NCBI GenBank assembly: GCA_028694095.1
Contig: JAQUTZ010000028.1
Span: 1-7,024 of the forward strand
Origin: Minisyncoccota bacterium
GTDB lineage: Bacteria; Patescibacteriota; Minisyncoccia; Minisyncoccales; MHMH01
Length of the DNA stretch: 7,024 nucleotides
Direction: 5' to 3'
Shown here: positions 1-5,862 of the stretch, piece after piece
Layout: each line of letters begins with the position of its first letter
How positions within the stretch are numbered: position 1 is the first letter of the stretch
Program-made: the position numbers and the translations under genes
The notes under the pieces: model-generated
What the model was told of the DNA's origin: nothing
The model's database searches: none
Seen by the model: the letters and a program-made list of their open reading frames with translations, nothing else

Positions 1-68
1 GCCTCGGTTTTTTCCTCGCCCTTGATGGGCTCAATGAGGATGTGGTCTGAAATTGGTTTAATCTGCAT
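1..68 (-). CDS. groES: Co-chaperonin GroES (Cpn10), N-terminal fragment
   Basis: This is the first 22 codons of a minus-strand gene that runs off the left edge. It reads MQIKPISDHILIEPIKGEEK followed by TE. This matches the start of the Cpn10/GroES family, where an IKPL-D-R-V-L-V-P-I/E pattern leads into a charged stretch. GroES forms the heptameric lid on the GroEL chaperonin in the cytoplasm and helps fold proteins in an ATP-driven cycle. groEL usually follows groES and would lie outside the window. The ATG at 68 is the natural start because the conserved first strand begins directly after it. I see no Shine-Dalgarno sequence just upstream; the leader is AT-rich. A CIRCE-like inverted repeat and a promoter lie upstream, as expected for a heat-shock gene. 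The assignment rests on a short stretch, but pattern and context agree. Confidence 0.85.
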   Translation of the reverse strand, partial: MQIKPISDHILIEPIKGEEKTE

Positions 69-96
69 ATATTTTTGGTTAATTGTATTAATTTGA

Positions 97-123
97 TTAG
101 CAGTTTAAAGCTTCGACTGCTAA
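97..123 (-). promoter_or_regulatory. CIRCE-like inverted repeat, probable HrcA operator of groES
   Basis: On the plus strand the arms are TTAGCAGTT (97-105) and GACTGCTAA (115-123), separated by 9 bases. Eight of nine arm positions pair. The classical CIRCE operator bound by the HrcA repressor is TTAGCACTC, N9, GAGTGCTAA, so arm length and spacer are identical. The seventh base of the left arm is C to G and its partner in the right arm is G to C, a change that keeps the symmetry. It lies between the probable groES promoter and the start codon, where CIRCE normally sits. The repeat is seen directly; HrcA binding is inferred, and hrcA is not in the window. Confidence 0.75.
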
Positions 124-137
124 CCGCTGCTCTTTCA

Positions 138-166
138 AAATTATCAGAACAAAAAAGTCCTGTCAA
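138..166 (-). promoter_or_regulatory. Probable sigma70-type promoter of groES
   Basis: Read on the minus strand, an exact -35 box TTGACA occupies 166-161. The -10 is either GATAAT (145-140, spacer 15) or TAATTT (143-138, spacer 17). A start of transcription near 131-133 would place the CIRCE-like repeat at the beginning of the transcript, the usual repressor position. The -35 follows the terminator hairpin of the preceding gene immediately, so groES appears to be transcribed on its own. The exact -10 cannot be fixed by eye. Confidence 0.6.
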
Positions 167-197
167 GATAAAAGCCGGCGAAAGTGCCGCCGGCTTT
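167..197 (-). terminator. Rho-independent terminator after the 127-residue membrane protein gene
   Basis: The arms AAAGCCGGCG (171-180) and CGCCGGCTTT (188-197) are perfect 10-bp complements with a 7-base loop. On the minus strand the stem is followed by a short T-rich tail (TTTTAT). The hairpin overlaps the stop codon of the gene ending at 196 and directly abuts the TTGACA box of the groES promoter. It therefore separates the two transcription units. Confidence 0.75.
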
Positions 198-579
198 AGA
201 GCGTAAAAAAGAGATGAATCCAGTTAACGGCTATTACAAAGAACACGCCGTTGACCGCCCAGAAGAACCACCATGTTTTTCCCCAAAAATACTTTATTTT
301 GGGAAAATACCTGTGGCAGGCGTAGATGAAGATAAAAGTGAAGAATCCCACCATTATTACGCCGAACATGGTCATTCCCAGAGGAAGGCCGAACTGCCTG
401 AAAAACCAAGCGGCCAGAGGATTCAGTTCCCCATCCACTCCGTAAGTGCTCACCGCCCAAGCGGTAAAAGAAAAATCCACGGCTTTTAATATCAAGAATA
501 CGGCCAGCCAAATCCAGAATTGCTTCTGCCTGAAAAGCTCGAGATAGGTTTCCTTGACGTCCGCTATAATCCGGGCCAT
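196..579 (-). CDS. Small three-helix membrane protein, DUF5658-like, function unknown
   Basis: The 127-residue product is strongly hydrophobic, with three probable membrane helices at about residues 20-45, 64-90 and 102-125. The first helix carries D35 and T39 and is followed by G-E-x-N-P (G50, E51, N53, P54). This D/T plus E-x-N-P arrangement recalls the small membrane family DUF5658, but that link is from memory and is tentative. No enzymatic motif is visible, so no function is proposed. The ATG at 579 is supported by a very strong Shine-Dalgarno site seven bases upstream. The gene lies 33 bases after uvrA on the same strand, but a near-consensus promoter inside the end of uvrA and a terminator on its own stop codon suggest independent transcription. 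Aromatic residues are abundant in helix 3 (WWFFW, then W120). Confidence 0.8.
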   Translation of the reverse strand: MARIIADVKETYLELFRQKQFWIWLAVFLILKAVDFSFTAWAVSTYGVDGELNPLAAWFFRQFGLPLGMTMFGVIMVGFFTFIFIYACHRYFPKIKYFWGKTWWFFWAVNGVFFVIAVNWIHLFFTL

Positions 580-584
580 TGCGA

Positions 585-594
585 CACCTCCTTT
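585..594 (-). promoter_or_regulatory. Strong ribosome binding site of the 127-residue gene
   Basis: On the minus strand the sequence AAAGGAGGTG precedes the ATG at 579, with the GGAGG core seven bases from the start. It is close to the full anti-SD complement and fixes the start codon. It contrasts with groES, uvrA and uvrC, which lack such a site. Confidence 0.85.
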
Positions 595-611
595 CCAAAG
601 AACAATAGAAT

Positions 612-640
612 ATTATAGAACGTTTTTAAGGAATTGTCCA
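612..640 (-). promoter_or_regulatory. Near-consensus promoter of the 127-residue gene, embedded in the uvrA 3' end
   Basis: On the minus strand TGGACA (640-635) and TATAAT (617-612) are separated by exactly 17 bases, matching sigma70 consensus at 11 of 12 positions. The -10 box contains the uvrA stop codon (615-613). Transcription would start near 605, giving a leader of about 25 bases that contains the strong ribosome binding site. Confidence 0.75.
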
Positions 641-3432
641 GTGTAGCTTTTCTTGATTTTGCTGATTTCCCTGGGAGTTCCTTCCGCTACGACATATCCT
701 CCGCCTTCTCCCCCTTCGGGGCCCATATCTATGCACCAGTCGGAATTTTTTATGAAATCAAGATTGTGCTCAATGGTTACCACGGTATTTCCCATGTCTA
801 CCAGATTTCTGAGGACCTGGACCAGCCTTCGCACGTCTTCAAAATGCAAGCCGGTCGTCGGCTCGTCTAAAATATAAAGGCTTTTGCCTGTAGCTTTCCT
901 GGAAAGTTCCGTGGCCAGCTTAACCCTTTGAGCTTCTCCTCCGGATAAAGAAGGAGCGGGCTGCCCGACCTTCATGTAGCCCAAACCGACCTCATTAAGA
1001 GTTTTCAGCTTGTCTGAAAGTCCGGGAATGTTTTTGAAAAACTCCAAAGCTTCTTCAACGGTCATCTCCAATGCGTCGGAAATATTCTTGCCCCGGTACT
1101 CCACTGCCAGGGTTTCTTTGTTGAACCTTTTGCCTTTGCACTCTTCGCACTCCACGTAAATATCGGGCAGAAAATACATTTCAATCTTCCTTACCCCCTG
1201 GCCTTCGCAAGCTTCGCACCTTCCCCCTTTGACGTTAAAGGAAAACCGGCCCGGCTGGTATCCCCGCATTTTAGCCTCTTTGGTTTGGGCAAACAAGTCC
1301 CTTATATACGAAAAAGCTCCCGTATAAGTGGCGGGATTGGACCTAGGAGTCCGGCCTATGGGAGACTGATCCACCAAAACCACTTTATTAATATGCTCTG
1401 TTCCGGTTATGCCCTGATGCTTTCCGGGCTCCTCTTTAGCCCTGTAAAATTTCTTTAGAAGAGATTTGGCTAAAATATCGTTCATTAAGGAAGATTTTCC
1501 CGAACCGGAAACGCCGGTAATGCAGACGAATTCTCCCAGAGGAATCTTAACGTCGACATTCTTTAGATTATGCTCGCTGGCTTTTTTAATAACCAGAAAG
1601 CTCTTTTTGTTTTTGGAAGCCGCCTTATTCTTTTTCACCTCCACTTTCCTTTTCCCGGAAAGGTATTCTCCCGTAAGCGTTTTTGACTTCATTATAGCCT
1701 TGGGCGTTCCCTCGAAAACTATTTTTCCTCCGTGCTTTCCGGCTCCCGGCCCCACGTCCACTATCCAGTCGGAAGCGGCTATAGTCTGCTGGTCGTGCTC
1801 AACCACCACCAAAGAGTTGCCCACGTCCCTTAGCTTCTTAATAGTGGAAATCAGCCTTTCCTGGTCTCTGGCATGAAGGCCTATGGAAGGCTCGTCTAGA
1901 ATATACAAAACGCCGGTCAACTTGGAGCCTATCTGGGTAGCCAGGCGTATCCTCTGTTCCTCTCCTCCCGCCAAAGTGGTGGTCTTTCTGTCCAAGGTTA
2001 AATAGTCCAGCCCCACGTCAACCAAAAAGCTCAGCCGGTTGATTATTTCCTTGATTATCGGCTGGGCTATCTTGAATTCGTCGTCCCTGAGTTTTTTTGC
2101 TTTCGGTAGGATAAGATCCTCGAAAAACTGCCTTGTCTCAGACACGCTGGTTTCTACGACCTGATAAATGGACTTGCCAGCCACGGTAACGGCTAAAGCT
2201 TCGGGCTTTAATCTTTTGCCTTTGCAGATTTCGCACTCTTTTTCAATCATATACTGCTCTATTTCCTGCCTGGCATAATCGGATTCGGTTTCTCTGTATC
2301 TCCTCTCGAGATTGGGAATGACTCCCTCAAAATCTCCGTCTCCGCGAAGTATTATATCTATCGTCTTTTGCGGCAATTCTTTTATGGGATCATCCAAAGA
2401 AAATCCGTATTTATCCGCCAGCTCCGAAAGCTTCCAGTAGTAGTAGCCCTGCCTGCCCACCTTATGGGAGGCCTTGGCCCAGGGAAAAATACCCCCCTCG
2501 GCTATGGTTAAATGGGAATTGGGGATGACCAAACTCGGATCCACCTCAAGTTTCTGGCCCAATCCGTGGCATCCGGGACAGGCGCCGAACGGAGAATTGA
2601 AAGAAAAAAGTCTTGGTTCAATTTCGGGAAGGGAAATCCCGCAGTCTTCGCAGGCAAAATTCTCGGAAAAAAGGAAATCCTTGGGCTTGGCTTTGGACTC
2701 CGGGTTGCCAGCCGACACCACGACAACTCCCTTGCCGAGCTTTAAGGCGGTTTCCAGGGAATCCACCAGCCTGGGCTTGTCCATGTCCTTTTCTATAAGA
2801 AGCCTGTCAACTACCACTTCTATGGTGTGTTTCTTTTTCCTATCCAAGTCAACGGCAACCGCTTCTTCGGTTCTTTGAACCACTCCGTTCATTCTCACCC
2901 TGACAAAACCGCTCCTTTGAATTTCTTCCAAAACCCCCTTATGTTCTCCCTTCTTGCCCCTGACCACCGGGCCTAAAACCATTATTTCGGTCTGTGGCTT
3001 AAAACCCATTATTTGTTCGACTATCTGATCGACCGTCTGACGGGAAACCTTTTTGCCGCAGTTCGGGCAATGGGGCTCCCCTATTCTGGCAAACAAAAGA
3101 CGGAGATAATCGTATATCTCCGTCGTGGTCCCGACGGTTGAGCGAGGATTGTGGCTGGCCCTCCTTTGGTCTATGGAAATAGCAGGAGATATTCCTTCTA
3201 TCCTATCCACGTCCGGCTTGTCCATAACTCCCAGGAACTGTCTTGCATAAGCGGAAAGAGATTCAACGTACCTTCTCTGCCCTTCCGCATAAAGGGTATC
3301 GAAAGCCAAGGACGACTTTCCGGAACCCGAAATCCCGGTAATTACCACCAGCTTGTTTTTGGGAATATCCAGGCTGACATTTTTTAAATTATGAACCCTG
3401 GCTCCCCTGATTTTGATAAAGTCTTGGGCCAT
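613..3432 (-). CDS. uvrA: UvrABC excinuclease subunit A (DNA damage recognition ATPase)
   Basis: UvrA dimers scan DNA for bulky lesions and load UvrB in nucleotide excision repair. From the ATG at 3432 the product is 939 residues, close to the 940 of E. coli UvrA. It has two ABC ATPase halves. Half 1: Walker A GISGSGKSS (33-41), signature LAGGEEQR (487-494), Walker B YILDEPSIGLH (510-520). Half 2: Walker A GVSGSGKSS (640-648), signature LSGGEAQR (829-836), Walker B LYILDEPTTGLH (852-863). CXXC pairs at 122/125, 261/264, 285/288, 400/403, 739/742 and 762/765 supply the zinc modules. The frame can be extended to a TTG at 3480 or an ATG at 3453, but the family begins just before the IRGARVHNLKN motif and a promoter-like -10 overlaps the 3453 ATG, so 3432 is preferred. 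No Shine-Dalgarno is seen there. The first signature departs from LSGG by an alanine. uvrC is divergent, beyond one intervening gene. Confidence 0.97.
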   Translation of the reverse strand: MAQDFIKIRGARVHNLKNVSLDIPKNKLVVITGISGSGKSSLAFDTLYAEGQRRYVESLSAYARQFLGVMDKPDVDRIEGISPAISIDQRRASHNPRSTVGTTTEIYDYLRLLFARIGEPHCPNCGKKVSRQTVDQIVEQIMGFKPQTEIMVLGPVVRGKKGEHKGVLEEIQRSGFVRVRMNGVVQRTEEAVAVDLDRKKKHTIEVVVDRLLIEKDMDKPRLVDSLETALKLGKGVVVVSAGNPESKAKPKDFLFSENFACEDCGISLPEIEPRLFSFNSPFGACPGCHGLGQKLEVDPSLVIPNSHLTIAEGGIFPWAKASHKVGRQGYYYWKLSELADKYGFSLDDPIKELPQKTIDIILRGDGDFEGVIPNLERRYRETESDYARQEIEQYMIEKECEICKGKRLKPEALAVTVAGKSIYQVVETSVSETRQFFEDLILPKAKKLRDDEFKIAQPIIKEIINRLSFLVDVGLDYLTLDRKTTTLAGGEEQRIRLATQIGSKLTGVLYILDEPSIGLHARDQERLISTIKKLRDVGNSLVVVEHDQQTIAASDWIVDVGPGAGKHGGKIVFEGTPKAIMKSKTLTGEYLSGKRKVEVKKNKAASKNKKSFLVIKKASEHNLKNVDVKIPLGEFVCITGVSGSGKSSLMNDILAKSLLKKFYRAKEEPGKHQGITGTEHINKVVLVDQSPIGRTPRSNPATYTGAFSYIRDLFAQTKEAKMRGYQPGRFSFNVKGGRCEACEGQGVRKIEMYFLPDIYVECEECKGKRFNKETLAVEYRGKNISDALEMTVEEALEFFKNIPGLSDKLKTLNEVGLGYMKVGQPAPSLSGGEAQRVKLATELSRKATGKSLYILDEPTTGLHFEDVRRLVQVLRNLVDMGNTVVTIEHNLDFIKNSDWCIDMGPEGGEGGGYVVAEGTPREISKIKKSYTGQFLKNVL

Positions 3433-3451
3433 GAAATTTAAGCAGTTTTTC

Positions 3452-3480
3452 ATTATACTCCCAATTTTAAAGCAAGGCAA
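3452..3480 (-). promoter_or_regulatory. Putative uvrA promoter
   Basis: On the minus strand TTGCCT (3480-3475) and an exact TATAAT (3457-3452) are separated by 17 bases. Transcription would begin near 3445, leaving about a dozen bases before the ATG at 3432. This supports that start over the upstream in-frame ATG at 3453, which lies inside the -10 box. The -35 matches consensus at only four of six bases. I see no obvious LexA-type operator in the divergent gap. Confidence 0.5.
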
Positions 3481-3507
3481 GTCCGGCTGCAGAGAAGATG
3501 GCCGGGG

Positions 3508-3536
3508 TTGACAAATATAAATATTTTGTATATAAT
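3508..3536 (+). promoter_or_regulatory. Perfect consensus sigma70 promoter of the 188-residue gene
   Basis: TTGACA (3508-3513) and TATAAT (3531-3536) are separated by exactly 17 bases, a full match to the housekeeping promoter consensus. The spacer is AT-rich. Transcription would start near 3543, with a leader of about 26 bases carrying the ribosome binding site. No operator-like repeat is evident, so strong constitutive expression is the simplest reading. Confidence 0.85.
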
Positions 3537-3552
3537 ATTAACCAGAAAATCG

Positions 3553-3560
3553 TAAGGAGG
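3553..3560 (+). promoter_or_regulatory. Strong ribosome binding site selecting a TTG start
   Basis: TAAGGAGG ends eight bases before the TTG at 3569. The ideal spacing and strength justify TTG as initiator; the protein read from there begins with a typical basic-then-hydrophobic export signal. Confidence 0.85.
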
Positions 3561-3568
3561 AAAGCAAA

Positions 3569-4135
3569 TTGAAAAAGGTAATCATCTGCGTTTTACTGGT
3601 GGCGCTGGCCGCTACTGCGGCGGGCTTCGGAGCAGCCTGGAATGGCGCGAAGCAGGACGTGAAAACAACGGAAAACGCCCTGCTTAACGAGGCCAACTTC
3701 TCTCAGAAGCAGCGGGAAGCCCTCCGCGAACTGCGGGAGGAAAAAGACGAGCTGGAAAGAAAGCTCGCGCAGCAAACCTTCCTGGCCGAAGAAAACGCCA
3801 AGGCGCTTGAGATGGCAACCATCGCAGGCAGGGCTTTCATCGACCAGTACCCGTTCGACAAGCTCGGCTTCAATGATAAGCCGGCGCAAGACCTGAAGGT
3901 TCAGCTCGTCGAGGTTGCTCAGGAAAAAGGCGCGGCCTACAAGGTTGTCGCCGTGACAACCGCCGACAAATTCGGAAAATACAGCTTCCGAGTCGAGGCC
4001 GGCTCCTATCTCGTCCAGCCCCTCCTGTCTGTTCCGGGCTATCCCGCTTGGAACTATTCCGCCAACCTGGAATACCGGACCATCGAGGTCTCTAAAGGAG
4101 AACTCGCCCTCGGTCCGATATTCCTCGTCAGATGA
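3569..4135 (+). CDS. Exported coiled-coil protein with beta-rich C-terminal domain, function unknown
   Basis: I do not recognise this 188-residue protein. It starts MKK followed by a hydrophobic stretch (about 4-24), a signal peptide or membrane anchor; alanine-rich positions near 14-23 could allow cleavage, but no lipobox cysteine is present. Residues about 44-85 are highly charged (SQKQREALRELREEKDELER) and probably form a coiled coil. Residues about 108-188 look like alternating beta strands, and the segment FGKYSFRVEAGSY resembles the G-x-Y-x-F-x-(3)-G-x-Y turn of prealbumin-like or carboxypeptidase-regulatory-type beta sandwiches; this fold is inferred. It would sit outside the membrane or at the cell surface. 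The gene is a single-gene unit with perfect promoter, strong SD and terminator, between divergent uvrA and uvrC. Hand counts of 60-base lines give 53-72% GC here against 32-42% for lines in uvrC, suggesting a distinct origin or different codon selection. Confidence 0.8.
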   Translation: MKKVIICVLLVALAATAAGFGAAWNGAKQDVKTTENALLNEANFSQKQREALRELREEKDELERKLAQQTFLAEENAKALEMATIAGRAFIDQYPFDKLGFNDKPAQDLKVQLVEVAQEKGAAYKVVAVTTADKFGKYSFRVEAGSYLVQPLLSVPGYPAWNYSANLEYRTIEVSKGELALGPIFLVR

Positions 4136-4144
4136 AACACCCCA

Positions 4145-4183
4145 AAGCCCTGAGCTGAAAAGCCCGGGGCTTCTTCTTGTTTT
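4145..4183 (+). terminator. Rho-independent terminator of the 188-residue gene
   Basis: Arms 4145-4156 and 4161-4172 form a 12-bp stem with one G-U wobble and one mismatch, closed by a GAAA tetraloop (4157-4160). A T-rich tail (CTTCTTGTTTT) follows. It begins ten bases after the stop codon and ends 20 bases before uvrC, insulating uvrC from the strong upstream promoter. Confidence 0.85.
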
Positions 4184-4205
4184 AGGGTAAAAATTGGGCT
4201 AAAAT
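4177..4205 (+). promoter_or_regulatory. Possible uvrC promoter overlapping the terminator tail
   Basis: TTGTTT (4177-4182) and TAAAAT (4200-4205) are spaced by 17 bases. The -35 is weak (three of six matches). The predicted start of transcription near 4212 coincides with the second in-frame ATG of uvrC at 4213, which would give a leaderless message. AT-rich sequence makes chance matches likely. Confidence 0.3.
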
Positions 4206-5496
4206 GGCCAATATGGAAAAATTCAGATACTTAACCCTAAAGGATATCTCCAAGCTTCCCAAAAGCGCCGGAGTCTATTCTTTTTCCGACGGAAAAAAGA
4301 CTCTGTATATAGGAAAGGCCGGGAATATAAGGGAGAGAGTTAAAAACCATTTCAATCAGCCCTCCTACAGGGACGACCTTTATATAGATAAAGTTAAAAA
4401 AATCGGCTGCATTAAAACCGGCTCTGAAATTGAAGCTTTGATATTGGAGGCCGAACTGATAAAAAAACGCCAGCCCGGCTACAATGTAATCTGGAAAGAC
4501 GACAAGAACTATTTTTACGTTGGAATAACCAAAGAGGACTTTCCCAGGGTCTTCATCACCCACCAGCCCAAAATTGAAGAAAGCCGAACCCTGCTCATCG
4601 GACCGTTTATTGATGGAAAGTCTCTGAAAGAAACGTTAAAAGTATTAAGAAAAGTTTTCCCTTATCGCAGCTGCTTTCAAATGCCGAAACACGCCTGCCT
4701 TTGGTACCAGCTGGACCGCTGCCCCGCTCCCTGCCTCTTTAAGTCAAATCTGGCCCGCCAAATTGAAGGAGGCCGAACCTTGCTTAAATTTAAAAAAGAA
4801 TACCAAAGAAATATTAAAAACCTGGCGGAAATTCTCCGCGGGAAAAAACTCCGGGTTCTAAAAGAAATGGAAAAGGAAATGAAAAAGCTTTCCGGAGAGG
4901 AAAAATTTGAGGAAGCGGACAAAATTAAAAACCAGATATATTCGCTTAAAAGAGTTTTTTCTCATGCCAGAATTTTTGAATTAAGCGAAGCCAAATCTCC
5001 ATCTGCAAAAGAATGGCCGCATAAAAGGGCCGAAGCTTACGATATCGCCAATATTCAGGGAAGCGCGGCAACGGGATCTATGGTGGTATTTACAAACGGA
5101 CTTCCCGACAAGTCCCAATACCGAAAGTTCAGAATAAAGATGGAGAACAAGCCCAACGACGTGGCCATGATAAAAGAAGTCCTATTAAGACGGCTAAGGC
5201 ATGCTGAGTGGCCCCTCCCCGATTTCATCTTAATAGACGGAGGAAAGGCGCAGCTGAACGCGGCAAAAGAGGTTTTATCAAAAATGCCGGGGAAAGAATT
5301 TAAACAAATTAAAGTGGCGGCTCTGGCTAAAAGAAATAACGAGCTGTTTTTGGGAGACAAAAAAAGTCCCGTGTTATTGAAAAACACGCCCAGGGAATTT
5401 TCCAACGTAATACTCCAAATGAGGGACGAAGCCCACCGCTTTGCAAGAGCGTACCATCACAAGCTCAGGGAAGTTGCGCTCAAGCCTCGTTCTTGA
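4204..5496 (+). CDS. uvrC: UvrABC excinuclease subunit C, short form lacking the HhH domain
   Basis: UvrC makes the 3' and 5' incisions around a lesion after UvrA has loaded UvrB. Domains in order: the GIY-YIG nuclease (about 18-100) with GVY at 23-25, YIGK at 35-38, R45 and E82, matching the known catalytic residues; a four-cysteine cluster C157, C165, C173, C177, the place of the iron-sulfur site reported in E. coli UvrC; a UVR-type UvrB-contact segment (about 217-252); and the RNase H-like nuclease (about 275-425) with its D-D-H triad at D280, D345 and H411. Both nuclease centres look intact. At 430 residues it is well short of the roughly 600 usual for bacteria: it stops just after RDEAHRFARAYHHKLR, where the tandem helix-hairpin-helix DNA-binding region normally follows. 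The start is 4204 or the ATG three codons later (4213); neither has an SD. It likely heads the operon running to the window end. Confidence 0.95.
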   Translation: MANMEKFRYLTLKDISKLPKSAGVYSFSDGKKTLYIGKAGNIRERVKNHFNQPSYRDDLYIDKVKKIGCIKTGSEIEALILEAELIKKRQPGYNVIWKDDKNYFYVGITKEDFPRVFITHQPKIEESRTLLIGPFIDGKSLKETLKVLRKVFPYRSCFQMPKHACLWYQLDRCPAPCLFKSNLARQIEGGRTLLKFKKEYQRNIKNLAEILRGKKLRVLKEMEKEMKKLSGEEKFEEADKIKNQIYSLKRVFSHARIFELSEAKSPSAKEWPHKRAEAYDIANIQGSAATGSMVVFTNGLPDKSQYRKFRIKMENKPNDVAMIKEVLLRRLRHAEWPLPDFILIDGGKAQLNAAKEVLSKMPGKEFKQIKVAALAKRNNELFLGDKKSPVLLKNTPREFSNVILQMRDEAHRFARAYHHKLREVALKPRS

Positions 5497-5502
5497 TAAA
5501 AT
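5474..5502 (+). promoter_or_regulatory. Possible weak internal promoter before the YvlD-like gene
   Basis: TTGCGC (5474-5479) and TAAAAT (5497-5502) are spaced by 17 bases at the end of uvrC. The predicted transcription start falls on or next to the ATG at 5509, so a leaderless transcript is conceivable. The -35 matches only three of six bases; co-transcription with uvrC is the simpler alternative. Confidence 0.2.
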
Positions 5503-5508
5503 AACATA

Positions 5509-5859
5509 ATGTTCAGTTTTATCCTTAAAATCGCTTCCGGAATCCTCGGGCTCTGGATAGCGATAGAGTTTATTAACGGCGTCAGCTTTTACGGGACCTG
5601 GCAGGACCTGCTGATTATCGGATTGGTTATGGGGGTTTTGAATGTCTTTATTAAGCCGATATTGAAGCTGGTCACTCTGCCCCTCCGGATGCTCACCCTG
5701 GGACTGTTCAGCCTGGTAATCAACGTAGGAATCATCTGGGCGGTTGACATTTTCTTCCCCGAGCTTATAATCACAGGTATTGTGCCCCTTCTTTGGACCA
5801 CCTTAATTGTTTGGGCAATAGGATTTCTTCTGCCCGGCGTCTCAGGAAGGGACAGGTAA
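5509..5859 (+). CDS. YvlD / phage holin family 4 membrane protein
   Basis: The 116-residue product has four probable membrane helices at about 3-22, 33-50, 58-80 and 88-108. The central segment with N45, IKP (48-50), TLPL (56-59) and LTLGLFSLVIN (62-72) is the signature of the Phage_holin_4_2 family (PF04020), which includes Bacillus YvlD. Despite the family name, members are common chromosomal membrane proteins with no demonstrated lysis role, and there is no phage gene nearby. The function here is unknown; a role in the cell envelope is a guess. It starts 12 bases after uvrC and ends three bases before secG, so it is probably co-transcribed. There is no Shine-Dalgarno in front of its ATG. 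Confidence 0.9.
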   Translation: MFSFILKIASGILGLWIAIEFINGVSFYGTWQDLLIIGLVMGVLNVFIKPILKLVTLPLRMLTLGLFSLVINVGIIWAVDIFFPELIITGIVPLLWTTLIVWAIGFLLPGVSGRDR

Positions 5860-5862
5860 AAT

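Noticed and set aside
184..489. Plus-strand open frame of 101 codons opposite the 127-residue membrane protein
   Set aside because: It has no ribosome site, its composition is unlike a real protein, and it lies antisense to a gene with clear promoter, SD and terminator.
224..598. Minus-strand alternative frame of 124 codons overlapping the membrane protein gene
   Set aside because: Arginine- and glycine-rich shadow frame; the overlapping frame has the SD-matched start and coherent membrane helices.
1466..2878. Long plus-strand open frames antisense to uvrA
   Set aside because: uvrA is an unbroken, fully conserved gene here; the antisense frames have no start signals and mirror its codon pattern.
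3433..3568. SOS (LexA) operator in the uvrA divergent region
   Set aside because: I found neither a CTGT-N8-ACAG nor a GAAC-N4-GTTC type palindrome there.
5509..5859. Phage holin, hence possible prophage remnant
   Set aside because: The protein belongs to the YvlD-like group of chromosomal membrane proteins; there is no lysin, integrase or other phage gene, and it sits in a housekeeping operon.
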